Origin: Rhodospirillales bacterium
GTDB lineage: Bacteria; Pseudomonadota; Alphaproteobacteria; ATCC43930; CGMCC-115725
Length of the DNA: 64,000 nt
Assembly (NCBI GenBank): GCA_028291405.1
Contig: JAQGID010000461.1
Location: 1 to 64,000, forward strand
Direction: 5' to 3'
The notes under the pieces were generated by a model, which was given only the letters and a program-made list of their open reading frames with translations, searched no databases and had not been told where the DNA came from. The number at the start of each line of letters is the position of its first letter. Position 1 is the first letter of the stretch. Of this stretch, positions 1 through 7,569 are shown piece by piece. The position numbers were made by a program, and so were the translations under genes.

Positions 1-557
1 GCAACCACGATAGACTCATCGAAGCGGCCGCCGCGGCCTTCGCCGCGAAGGGCGTCGACGCATCGCTCGAAGACATTGCCCGGCGGGCCGGCGTTGGCAT
101 CGGGACCCTCTACCGGCATTTCCCGACGCGCGAGCATCTTGTTGAGATCGTCTACCGCCGCGAGGTGGCGGCGCTGTGCGAGGCGGCCAAGGAGCTGGCG
201 CAGCGACATCCGCCGGACGTCGCGCTCGCGGAATGGATGCAGCGCTCGGTCGGCTATCTCGCCGCCAAGCGCGGCATGGCGAGCAGCCTGCGCATTCTCC
301 TCGATCAGGATTCGACGTTGTTCGCCGAAACATCGGACATGGTCCGCGCGGCGTTGCAGCAACTGATCGACGCCGCTGTCGCCGCCGGCACAATTCGCGG
401 CGACATCGACATCTCCGACATCTTCCAGATCTTGTCCGGCATCTATGCCGCGCCGGAGACGGCGGATTGGCAGCAGCGGTCGCATCGGCTCATCGCGCTG
501 CTGATGGATGGGCTGCGCTGGGGCGCCAAGCCGCTGGCACATCCTGGTAGCCGCTAG
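1..557 (+). CDS. TetR/AcrR family transcriptional regulator, 5' truncated by window edge
   Basis: DNA-binding repressor-type regulator. The reading frame is open from base 3, so the start codon lies to the left of the window; 184 residues are visible. Visible residues 22-41 form the classic TetR helix-turn-helix (LEDIARRAGVGIGTLYRHF). The rest is helical and would be the ligand-binding and dimerisation domain, which resembles the C-terminal domain seen in many TetR proteins controlling short-chain dehydrogenases or efflux. The inducer and target cannot be told because the neighbouring divergent gene is outside the window. It converges with rsmD across a 227-base gap in which I see no gene. 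Confidence 0.9.
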   Translation, partial: NHDRLIEAAAAAFAAKGVDASLEDIARRAGVGIGTLYRHFPTREHLVEIVYRREVAALCEAAKELAQRHPPDVALAEWMQRSVGYLAAKRGMASSLRILLDQDSTLFAETSDMVRAALQQLIDAAVAAGTIRGDIDISDIFQILSGIYAAPETADWQQRSHRLIALLMDGLRWGAKPLAHPGSR

Positions 558-784
558 TCTCGCGCCCTCGCCGACCGTCGGTGACTGGTGCATCGCGTGA
601 TCTCCTGCGCGCCCCGCCGTGTGAGCAGGCCGGTCGTCCGATCCCCGACGTCCTCCGACGACATTCGCCGCTTCGGGCTACCGGAAGATTGCACGGCGGC
701 CAGCGTTTGTTGCAGCCGTAGCAAGCGTGGCAGACGGAAGTTGCTTACCGTCCCTGGAGCGTTCTCCGACGCCAGGCTGATGCG

Positions 785-1348
785 TTATTTGGCGTAGCGC
801 AGGAATACGAGTTTCGCGATGCCGTAGCGGCGCTCGTCGAGGAGGGTGAAGCCGGCGGTGGGTGCGATTGCCTCCGCGGCGGGAACCTCGACGATCGCGA
901 GCGCATCGGGTGCCAGCCAGCCGGCGGCAGCAAGGCCGGCGAGGGCGGGGGCTGCGAGGCCTTTGTTATACGGCGGATCGAGGAAAGCTAGGGTGGCCGC
1001 GGCCGGCGCCTGCGGCGGGGCCGTGGCGTCGGCGACGATCACGCGGCTGCGAGCGTCCTCGCCGAGGGTCTGGATGTTGCGGCGGAGGGCGGCGAGGGCG
1101 GGGCGGGATTTCTCGAGGAAAATCGCCGCCGTGGCGCCGCGCGATAGGGCCTCGAGGCCGAAGGCGCCGGTGCCGGCGAAGGCGTCGAGCACGGTCGCGT
1201 CGGCATAGGCCGGGCCGGATGAAGCGAGATCGCCGTGCGCCAGGATGTTGAACAGCGCCTCGCGGGCGCGGTCGCTGGTCGGGCGGACGGCATCGCCCTC
1301 GGGCGCGAGCAGGGTCCGGCCGCGGTGCCTACCGGCGATGATCCGCAT
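785..1348 (-). CDS. rsmD: 16S rRNA (guanine(966)-N2)-methyltransferase RsmD
   Basis: Methylates N2 of G966 in 16S rRNA using S-adenosylmethionine; cytoplasmic, acts on assembling 30S subunits. The 187-residue product starts MRIIAGRHRGRTL, which is the family N-terminus, so the ATG at 1348 was chosen over an upstream in-frame start at 1390. The SAM-binding motif I (LDAFAGTGAFGLEALSRGA) and the catalytic FLDPPYNKG motif (DPPY type) are both present. It overlaps the end of rluB by 20 bases, so the two are probably translated from one message, a common pairing in alphaproteobacteria. Confidence 0.95.
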   Translation of the reverse strand: MRIIAGRHRGRTLLAPEGDAVRPTSDRAREALFNILAHGDLASSGPAYADATVLDAFAGTGAFGLEALSRGATAAIFLEKSRPALAALRRNIQTLGEDARSRVIVADATAPPQAPAAATLAFLDPPYNKGLAAPALAGLAAAGWLAPDALAIVEVPAAEAIAPTAGFTLLDERRYGIAKLVFLRYAK

Positions 1349-2141
1349 GGCCGGGAGCAATCGGGCGGCGCTTCGGCTTCGGCCCGTCACCGCTGCCGAG
1401 CTGGTCGGCGAGGACCTTGCCCGGCACCTCCTCGACGGCGCCGCGCTCGAGATTGCCGAGCTGGAAGGGACCGTAGGAGAGGCGGATGAGGCGGGTGACG
1501 CTGTAGCCGAGATGCTCGAGAACGCGGCGGATCTCGCGGTTGCGGCCCTCGCGCAGCCCGATCTCGAGCCAGGCGTTGCTGCCCTGCTTCTTCTCGAACT
1601 TGGCGTCGATCGGACCGTAGGCGACGCCCTCGACGGTGATGCCGTTCTTCAGCGCCGCAAGGGCATTGAGATCGACAAGGCCGTGGACGCGCACCTTGTA
1701 GCGGCGCAGCCAGCCGGTCGTCGGCAGCTCGAGCCGGCGCGCCAGCTCGCCGTCGTTGGTCAGCAGGATGAGTCCCTCGGAGTTGAGGTCGAGGCGGCCG
1801 ATGCTGATGACGCGCGGCAGCTCCGGCGGCAGCGCGCCGAAGATCGTCGGGCGGTCCATCTCGTCGCGATGGGTCGTCACCAGGCCCGCGGGCTTGTGAT
1901 AGCGCCACAGTCGCGCCGCCTCGGCGCGCGGCAGCTTGGCGCCGTCGACGCGGATGTCGCTCGCAGCGGTAACGACGACGGCGGGGCTGGTCAGGATGAC
2001 GCCGTCGACCTTGACGCGGCCCTCGGCGATCCAGCGCTCCGCGTCCCGCCGCGAGCAGAGGCCGGCGCGCGCCATCACCTTGGCGATCCGCTCGCCGGGT
2101 TTTTCGGGCGCGGTTTGGCTCTCGGCAGCCTCGTCGGTCAT
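1329..2141 (-). CDS. rluB: 23S rRNA pseudouridine synthase, RluB/RsuA family
   Basis: Isomerises a specific uridine in 23S rRNA (U2605 in the E. coli numbering of RluB) to pseudouridine. The 270-residue protein has an N-terminal S4 RNA-binding domain (about residues 17-65, with AGLCSRRDAERWIAEGRV) followed by the RsuA-type catalytic domain with the signature GRLDLNSEGLILLTNDG, whose Asp is the conserved catalytic residue. The C-terminus is basic. The start at 2141 was chosen because the protein reads MTDEAAES directly ahead of the S4 domain and lies 4 bases after the upstream amidotransferase stop. Confidence 0.92.
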   Translation of the reverse strand: MTDEAAESQTAPEKPGERIAKVMARAGLCSRRDAERWIAEGRVKVDGVILTSPAVVVTAASDIRVDGAKLPRAEAARLWRYHKPAGLVTTHRDEMDRPTIFGALPPELPRVISIGRLDLNSEGLILLTNDGELARRLELPTTGWLRRYKVRVHGLVDLNALAALKNGITVEGVAYGPIDAKFEKKQGSNAWLEIGLREGRNREIRRVLEHLGYSVTRLIRLSYGPFQLGNLERGAVEEVPGKVLADQLGSGDGPKPKRRPIAPGHADHRR

Positions 2142-2145
2142 CGTC

Positions 2146-2856
2146 TCACCCGCAGGCGGCGACGAAGGCGGCGAAAATCGCCTCGTCGCCGCGGCTGATC
2201 GCGTACTCGGGATGCCACTGCACGCCGAGGCAGAAGCGATGACGTGGGTCCTCGATGCCCTCGATGACGCCGTCGCTGGCGATCGCATCGACGATCATGC
2301 CGGGCGCGACGTCCTTCACCGCCTGGTGATGCGCGCTGTTGACCGAAAGCTCCGCGGTGCCGGTGATGCGGTGGAGCAGGGTCCCCGGCGCGACGGCGAC
2401 GGTATGGCCGGGCTCGGTGCGCGGGTTCGGCTGCTCGTGCGCCAGCGCGTCAGGCACCTCGTCGGGGATGTGCTGGATCAGCGTGCCGCCGAGCGCGACA
2501 TTGAGCAGCTGCTGGCCGCCGCAGATGCCGAGGACCGGCTTATCGGCAGTGAGCGCGGCTCTCGTAATCGAGAGCTCGAACTGGGTGCGGCGGTCCTTGG
2601 TCGTGACCGCGGCGTGGCGCGTCGTCGCGCCGAACAGGGCCGGGTCGACGTCGAAGGCGCCGCCGGTCACGACGAGCCCGTCGATCCGGGCAAGATAGGC
2701 CGCAACCTGGTCGGGCTCGTGCGGCAGCAGGATCGGCAGTCCGCCGGCGCGAACGACGGCGGCGCAGTAGTTCTCGCGCAGCGCGTACCACGGCAGCTTG
2801 GAATAGCCGCCGGGCTGCTCGTAATCGAGGGTGAGGGCGATGACCGGTTGCGGCAT
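2146..2856 (-). CDS. Gamma-glutamyl-gamma-aminobutyrate hydrolase family (peptidase C26) protein
   Basis: Class I glutamine amidotransferase-like hydrolase; relatives such as PuuD cleave gamma-glutamyl-GABA to glutamate and GABA in polyamine catabolism. The 236-residue sequence shows the nucleophile elbow LGICGGQQLLN with the active-site Cys, and the C-terminal QWHPEY supplying the His-Glu pair. The start MPQPVIALTLDYE at 2856 fits family N-termini better than an in-frame ATG 22 codons upstream. No other puu genes are nearby, so the substrate is uncertain. It appears to be first in a transcript with rluB and rsmD. Confidence 0.88.
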   Translation of the reverse strand: MPQPVIALTLDYEQPGGYSKLPWYALRENYCAAVVRAGGLPILLPHEPDQVAAYLARIDGLVVTGGAFDVDPALFGATTRHAAVTTKDRRTQFELSITRAALTADKPVLGICGGQQLLNVALGGTLIQHIPDEVPDALAHEQPNPRTEPGHTVAVAPGTLLHRITGTAELSVNSAHHQAVKDVAPGMIVDAIASDGVIEGIEDPRHRFCLGVQWHPEYAISRGDEAIFAAFVAACG

Positions 2857-2983
2857 GCGGAGAAAGTTCTCGCTGGCGGGGGAAGACCGGCGGACTTTAG
2901 GCGCAAGCGCGTTGGCTCGCAACGTCGCGCTGGCCGCTCGCCGCAGGCCGAGTTGCGGCGAGCAGCCGGCCGAGCGGCGTCAG

Positions 2984-3403
2984 CTACATCGCCGGCTTCA
3001 GCATTCCCTGCGCCGTCGTCGCGTTCTTCTGGGCGGCGGCCATGTCGGTCTCCTTGAGGCCGTTCATCGCCTGTTGCATCGCCTGCTGCAGCGGCGCCTT
3101 CTTGGCGGCATCCGTGGTGTCGGGGATCGCGCCATTGCCCTGGTCCTTGCAGGGGTTGCCGGCGGCGGCATCGAAATTCGCGCCGCTCGGCCCGCCCAGG
3201 CAATTGACGACATGATGCAGGTGCATTTGCGTCGTCTTCATGTCCTTGGCTGCGGCGGCGAGGCCGGCGTGTTGGGCCGCCGTGCTGACCTCCTTGGCGG
3301 CATCCGCGTCGGCGGCGGCGGCCGGCGTGGCCGCGACGAATGCCAAGCCGCCACACGCCAGAACTAGAACGCCCAATTCTGCGAATCCGTGTCTTGCGCT
3401 CAT
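2984..3403 (-). CDS. Small secreted protein of unknown function with a His/Cys motif
   Basis: The 139-residue product begins with a clear Sec signal peptide: basic N-terminus, hydrophobic stretch LGVLVLACGGLAFVAA, and Ala-rich cleavage region around residue 30. The mature part is helical, rich in Ala, Lys and Met, and carries MHLHHVVNCLGGPSG followed later by NPC, so two cysteines could pair in the periplasm and the His cluster could bind metal. I do not recognise the family. It lies downstream of catalase on the same strand, separated by 182 bases and a hairpin, so it is probably transcribed separately. Confidence 0.7.
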   Translation of the reverse strand: MSARHGFAELGVLVLACGGLAFVAATPAAAADADAAKEVSTAAQHAGLAAAAKDMKTTQMHLHHVVNCLGGPSGANFDAAAGNPCKDQGNGAIPDTTDAAKKAPLQQAMQQAMNGLKETDMAAAQKNATTAQGMLKPAM

Positions 3404-3532
3404 CGTCGCCTCCCTCGGTGATTTTGGACCTTATGGCTGATCGCCACGCCGCGAGCTTGAGCCGAGAGAGGCGATGGATGCAAGCGATGCGGGCTCTCCA
3501 TCACGGCAACTTGAGAGCCACCGCTGTACGTC

Positions 3533-3575
3533 GAACGCCTCGGGAAGCCGCGATCGACGGCTCTCCGAGGCGTTC
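3533..3575 (-). terminator. Nested hairpin downstream of catalase
   Basis: Eleven bases below the catalase stop lies an interrupted inverted repeat: outer arms GAACGCCTCGG (3533-3543) and CCGAGGCGTTC (3565-3575) pair perfectly over 11 bp, and inner arms AGCCG and CGGCT pair over 5 bp around a 7-base loop. The position is right for a transcription terminator of katA. There is no T-run after it on the minus strand, so intrinsic termination is uncertain; it could instead protect the 3' end. Confidence 0.6.
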
Positions 3576-3585
3576 TCGAACCCGT

Positions 3586-5079
3586 CTATTCCGCTGCGGT
3601 CTTGACCTTCTCCAGACCAAGGCCGCGGGCGACGGCGGCGCCGAAGTCGGGATGCACTTTGTACCAGTGGCGCAGCATGCGCTCCTGGATCGGGCGCGGG
3701 TCGGCGATCCCCATGTTGGGGTTCGACATGCTGCCGACGATGTTGTCGACGAGGTTCTTCTTGCCGGTGTCGTCGAGCACCTTCTCCCAGAACAGCCGCG
3801 GCTGACCGTAGAGATCCTCGTCGTCGCCCTTGTAGGAGGCATAGCGATCGGCGTTGCCGTCGATGCGCAGCGGCGGCTCCTTCACCGTCGGATCCTGGAC
3901 CGGGCCGCCGAAGGAGTTCGGCTCGAAATCGACGCTGCCGCCGCCGTTGCCGTCGACCCGCAGGGTGCCGTCGCGGTGATAGACCGCCGCCTTGGCGTGC
4001 TTCGGCTGGTTCACCGGCACCTGATGGTAGTTGACGCCGAGCCGGTAGCGATGCGCGTCGGCATAGGAGAGGACGCGGTTCTGCAGCACCTTGTCGGGGC
4101 TGAAGCCGATGCCGGGCACGATGTTCGAGGGTTCGAAGGCAGCCTGCTCGACCTCCTCGAAATAATTGTCGACGTTCCTGTTGAGCTCCATGACGCCGAC
4201 CTCGATCAGGGGATAGTCGGCGTGCGGCCAGACCTTGGTCAGATCGAACGGATGGATCTTGTAGGTGTCGGCCTCACGTTCCGGCATGACCTGGATGAAA
4301 AGCTTCCATTTGGGGAACTCGCCGCGGTCGACGGCCTCGATCAGGTCGCGCGTCGAGTAGTCCGGATCGGCGCCGGTCATCGCAGCGGCGTCAGCGTCGC
4401 TGAAGTTCTTGATGCCCTGCTGCGTCTTGAAGTGGAACTTGACCCAGTAGCGTTCGCCGGCATTGTTCCACAGGCTGTAGGTGTGGCTGCCGAACCCGTC
4501 CATGAAGCGTGCCGAGACCGGCGTGCCGCGGTCGGAATAGAGGAACATGACCTGGTGGATCGCCTCGGGCGACAGGCTCCAATAGTCCCACCGGCGCCAA
4601 TGCGGCTTGAGATGCGTGCCGGGATCGCGCTTCTGGGTGTGGATGAAGTCGGAGAATTTCAGCGGATCGCGGATGAAGAAGATCGGCGTGTTGTTGCCGG
4701 TGAGGTCCCAGTTGCCCTCGTCGGTGTAGAATTTGAGAGCGAAGCCGCGCGGGTCGCGCGCCGTGTCGCCGGACCCGCTCTCGCCGCCGACCGTCGAGAA
4801 GCGCGCGAACATCGGCGTCGCTTTGCCGATCTTCTCGAATATCTTGGCGCGGGTGTATTTCGTAATGTCATGAGTTGCCGTAAAGGTGCCATAGCCGCCG
4901 TAGCCCTTGGCATGCACGACCCGCTCGGGGATCCGCTCGCGGTTGAAATGCGCCATCTTCTCGACGAGATGGAAATCCTGCATCAGCACCGGACCGCGCG
5001 GCCCGGCGGTCTGCGAATTCTGATTGTCGGGAACCGGGTTCCCGAAGGCCGTGGTGAGCCGTTGTGGCGTATCGCTCAT
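3586..5079 (-). CDS. katA: Monofunctional haem catalase
   Basis: Dismutates hydrogen peroxide to water and oxygen. The 497-residue length is that of small-subunit catalases. The catalytic His56 sits in ERVVHAKG, the conserved Asn motif GNNTPIFF is at 128-135, and the haem-ligating Tyr339 is in [14 protein letters not shown]. No C-terminal flavodoxin-like extension is present, so it is not a large-subunit HPII type. The start is supported by GGAAAGGG seven bases upstream of the ATG. The leader carries a hairpin (5101-5116) and an Irr-type iron control element (5186-5202), indicating control by iron/haem status. Confidence 0.97.
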   Translation of the reverse strand: MSDTPQRLTTAFGNPVPDNQNSQTAGPRGPVLMQDFHLVEKMAHFNRERIPERVVHAKGYGGYGTFTATHDITKYTRAKIFEKIGKATPMFARFSTVGGESGSGDTARDPRGFALKFYTDEGNWDLTGNNTPIFFIRDPLKFSDFIHTQKRDPGTHLKPHWRRWDYWSLSPEAIHQVMFLYSDRGTPVSARFMDGFGSHTYSLWNNAGERYWVKFHFKTQQGIKNFSDADAAAMTGADPDYSTRDLIEAVDRGEFPKWKLFIQVMPEREADTYKIHPFDLTKVWPHADYPLIEVGVMELNRNVDNYFEEVEQAAFEPSNIVPGIGFSPDKVLQNRVLSYADAHRYRLGVNYHQVPVNQPKHAKAAVYHRDGTLRVDGNGGGSVDFEPNSFGGPVQDPTVKEPPLRIDGNADRYASYKGDDEDLYGQPRLFWEKVLDDTGKKNLVDNIVGSMSNPNMGIADPRPIQERMLRHWYKVHPDFGAAVARGLGLEKVKTAAE

Positions 5080-5100
5080 GATTTACCCTTTCCGTTCAGG

Positions 5101-5116
5101 CGACGCTTTCGCGTCG
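5101..5116 (-). promoter_or_regulatory. GNRA-capped hairpin in the catalase leader
   Basis: Read on the minus strand the leader contains CGACGC-GAAA-GCGTCG, a perfect 6-bp stem closed by a GAAA tetraloop, ending 21 bases before the katA start codon and just upstream of the Shine-Dalgarno sequence. Such stable loops can shield a leader from RNases or affect ribosome access. Function here is inference. Confidence 0.45.
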
Positions 5117-5185
5117 AGAATGACGTGGGGGCGCCGACTGTCTTCTCCAACCTGCTCCCGCGGCACGACCGCCGTTAATCGATAC

Positions 5186-5202
5186 TTTAGAATTATTCTA
5201 AA
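5186..5202. promoter_or_regulatory. Iron control element (Irr box) between katA and tadA
   Basis: TTTAGAATTATTCTAAA is a perfect 8-1-8 palindrome in a short AT-rich island. It matches the TTTAGAA-N3-TTCTAAA iron control element bound by the Fur-family regulator Irr in alphaproteobacteria. It lies 107 bases upstream of the katA start and 76 bases upstream of the tadA start, so it could act on either divergent promoter; catalase is the more likely target because Irr links haem and iron status to haem enzymes. A PerR or Fur box would look similar but would normally be TTATAAT-based. Confidence 0.7.
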
Positions 5203-5277
5203 AAAATTTGCGCTCATAATCGGAGCGTTCCATCCGAATCCTTTGTGTCGGGCTCTGCCCGGTGGTTTAACCCTGTG

Positions 5278-5757
5278 ATGCTGCCGCTCCCGTCACCTTT
5301 CATGTCGCTCGCCATGGCCGAGGCCGAGGCGGCGGCGGCGCGTGGCGAGGTGCCGGTCGGAGCCGTGCTGGTCGAGGCCGCTACAGGCAAGGTGATCGCG
5401 GCGGCGGGCAACGAGGTCGAGGCCTCGGGCGACGCGACGGCGCATGCCGAGATGCTCGTGCTGCGTCGTGCGGCGGCGGTGCGCGACGGGGCGCGGCTCG
5501 CCGGCTGTGATCTCTATGTGACGTTGGAGCCTTGCCCGATGTGTGCCGCCGCGATCGCGCTGGCGCGGTTGCGCCGGGTCTATTTCGCGGCCTACGACCC
5601 CAAGGGTGGCGGCGTCGAGCATGGGCCGCGGATCTTCGACCAGAAGGGCTGCAACCACCGGCCGGAAATTTACGGGGGTATCGGCGAGGCGCGGGGGGCT
5701 TCTCTGCTGCGTGACTTCTTTCGCGGCAAGCGCGACGAAAAAATGCCTAAATTTTAA
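5278..5757 (+). CDS. tadA: tRNA(Arg) adenosine(34) deaminase
   Basis: Zinc deaminase converting wobble A34 to inosine in tRNA-Arg(ACG); essential in most bacteria. The 159-residue product has the HAE motif (His56 zinc ligand, Glu58 proton shuttle) and EPCPMC (Cys86 and Cys89 zinc ligands), with the RGEVPVGAVLV N-terminal signature. The ATG at 5278 gives the usual N-terminus MLPLPSPFMSLAMAEA; an in-frame ATG 11 codons earlier would add unrelated residues. In many alphaproteobacteria tadA is next to rluB-rsmD; here catalase, a secreted protein and an amidotransferase lie between. Confidence 0.95.
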   Translation: MLPLPSPFMSLAMAEAEAAAARGEVPVGAVLVEAATGKVIAAAGNEVEASGDATAHAEMLVLRRAAAVRDGARLAGCDLYVTLEPCPMCAAAIALARLRRVYFAAYDPKGGGVEHGPRIFDQKGCNHRPEIYGGIGEARGASLLRDFFRGKRDEKMPKF

Positions 5758-5785
5758 CAAATGCCCGAAAGTTGGGCGGCAAATC

Positions 5786-6136
5786 TTAGGCGTTCAGCGC
5801 TGCTAGGATGCGCTGCTCGGCCTGGATGAGACCGAAGGGCTTGAGCAACAGCTTCGTAGCGTCGGCCCCCTGACTGAGCGCCCATTCCTCGTCGCCGCTC
5901 ATGATCAGGGCCGGAATGCCGAGCTCCTCGGCGGCGCGGGTCAGCTCGATACCGTTCTCGCCTGGCAGCCTTGCATCGGTCAGCACGAGATCGACATGGT
6001 CCCGCAACAGCATGCTGCGCGCCACCGAGGCACGGCGGGCCACCGAGATGCGGTATTCCGGCCCGCTGAGGAAGCGGCGTAGCAGCTCGAGGATCGTCGG
6101 GTCGTCGTCGACGATAACGATATGCTTGCAGGACAT
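5786..6136 (-). CDS. Stand-alone response regulator receiver domain protein
   Basis: A 116-residue CheY-like receiver with no output domain. Phosphorylation site Asp54 (VLTDARLPG), acidic pocket Asp10-Asp12 (IVDDDP), conserved Ser80 and Lys99 (LLLKPF) are all present. It would pass phosphate from a histidine kinase to a partner by protein contact or act as a phosphate sink. No kinase is nearby, so the partner is unknown. It converges with tadA, leaving 28 bases between the two stops. Confidence 0.88.
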   Translation of the reverse strand: MSCKHIVIVDDDPTILELLRRFLSGPEYRISVARRASVARSMLLRDHVDLVLTDARLPGENGIELTRAAEELGIPALIMSGDEEWALSQGADATKLLLKPFGLIQAEQRILAALNA

Positions 6137-6211
6137 TACGGCACCCGGGCGGCAGAGGACGTCGAGAGGCTGCCTCGCAAGCGTCGTGCCACCGCTGGCG
6201 CGGGAGACTCT

Positions 6212-7423
6212 TCACGGCTTGGCGTTGAGCGAGCACGCCGGGTTCGGCGGCGGAAAGGCCTCGGCGCCGGGGATCGTCTGCAGGATGGTGTAGTAGTCCC
6301 AGGGGTATTTCGACTCCGCCGGCTTCTTGACCTGAACCAGTACGAGGTCGTGGACCATCAGCCCGTCGGGCCGCAGCGTGCCGTGGCGCGAGAAGAAGTC
6401 CTCGATCGGCGCCTCGCGCATCTTCGCCGCGACCTTGAGCGCGTCATCGGTGCCGCTCGCCGCGACGGCCTCGAGGTAATGCATCACCGACGAGTAGACG
6501 CCGGCCTGCCACATCGTCGGCATCTTGTTGAGCTTGGCGAAGAAGCGCTTCGACCAAGCGCGCGTCTGGTCGTCCATGTCCCAGTAGAACGACGTCGTCA
6601 GCAGCAGCCCCTGCGCCGCCTGCAGGCCCAGTGCGTGGACGTCGGTGATGAGGACGAGCAGCCCGGCCATTTGCTGGCCGCCCTCGAAGAGCCCGAATTC
6701 GCCGCCGAGTTTGATCGCGTTGGTATTGTCGGGCGGTCCGTTGGCGAGGCCGATGATTTTCGCCTTCGAGGCCTGCGCCTGCAGCACGAAGGAGGAAAGA
6801 TCGGTGGCGTTGAACGGATGCCGCACCGCGCCGACGACCTTGCCGCCGTTCGCGATGACGACCTTGGATGCGTCCTGCTCGAGCGACTGTCCGAAGGCGT
6901 AGTCGGCGGTCAGGAAGAACCAGCTGTCGCCGCCGCGCCGCGTCACCGCCTTCGCCGTGCCGGCGGCGAGCGCCGTTGAATCGAAGACCCATTGCATGCC
7001 GTAGGGCGAGCAGAACTTGCCGGTGAAATCGGAGGTGCCGGTGCCGTGCGTGATGAACAGCTTGTGCCGGTCGCGCGCGACCTCCTGCACGGCGAGCCCG
7101 ACCGCCGAGACCGGGACGTCGACGATCAGGTCGACCTGATCGGAATCGTACCATTGCCGCGCCAGTCCGGCGCCGATGTCGGCCTTGAGCTGGTGGCTGG
7201 CGGAGACCAACTCGATCGGAATGCCGGCGACCTTGCCGCCGAAATCGTCGATCGCCATCTGCGCCGCTGCGACCGAGCCCTTGCCGGTGGAATCCTCGGC
7301 CGGACCGGAGAGATCGGTGAGGACGCCGATCTTGACAAGCTTGTCGGAGATCTGGGCCGGCGCGGGTCGCGGCCCCGCCGCCAGGATGACGATAGCCAGC
7401 AGCCAGCTTGCGAAACGCAGCAT
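6212..7423 (-). CDS. ABC transporter substrate-binding protein, branched-chain amino acid type (LivJ-like)
   Basis: Periplasmic binding protein of the Peripla_BP_6 family, which delivers amino acids, amides or aromatic compounds to Liv-type ABC importers. The 403-residue protein has a signal peptide ending near PRPAPAQ, then KIGVLTDLSGPAEDSTGKGSV, the family N-terminal signature with the ligand-contacting loop. The start at 7423 is preceded by GGGAGG. No permease or ATPase genes are adjacent, so it is an orphan that must share a transporter. It is divergent from the hydrolase at 7570 over a 146-base gap. Confidence 0.88.
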   Translation of the reverse strand: MLRFASWLLAIVILAAGPRPAPAQISDKLVKIGVLTDLSGPAEDSTGKGSVAAAQMAIDDFGGKVAGIPIELVSASHQLKADIGAGLARQWYDSDQVDLIVDVPVSAVGLAVQEVARDRHKLFITHGTGTSDFTGKFCSPYGMQWVFDSTALAAGTAKAVTRRGGDSWFFLTADYAFGQSLEQDASKVVIANGGKVVGAVRHPFNATDLSSFVLQAQASKAKIIGLANGPPDNTNAIKLGGEFGLFEGGQQMAGLLVLITDVHALGLQAAQGLLLTTSFYWDMDDQTRAWSKRFFAKLNKMPTMWQAGVYSSVMHYLEAVAASGTDDALKVAAKMREAPIEDFFSRHGTLRPDGLMVHDLVLVQVKKPAESKYPWDYYTILQTIPGAEAFPPPNPACSLNAKP

Positions 7424-7569
7424 CGGTTTCCTCCCGCCTCGGTTTGACACCGAATTACGAGATGGGACTGTGCATCGCAGGGTGGGGCTGGCGCAATCGA
7501 AACTCGTGGAGGACTGTGAGGGGTGCCGTTAGAGTGGGCGGGAAAAAATGCTTTGGGAGGAAGCCGATC

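Noticed and set aside
3340-5178. 612-codon plus-strand open frame opposite catalase
   Set aside because: Catalase is unmistakable on the minus strand; the shadow has no recognisable domain.
5186-5202. Reading the katA palindrome as a PerR box
   Set aside because: It fits a 7-1-7 PerR box only with two changes, but fits the alphaproteobacterial Irr element exactly.
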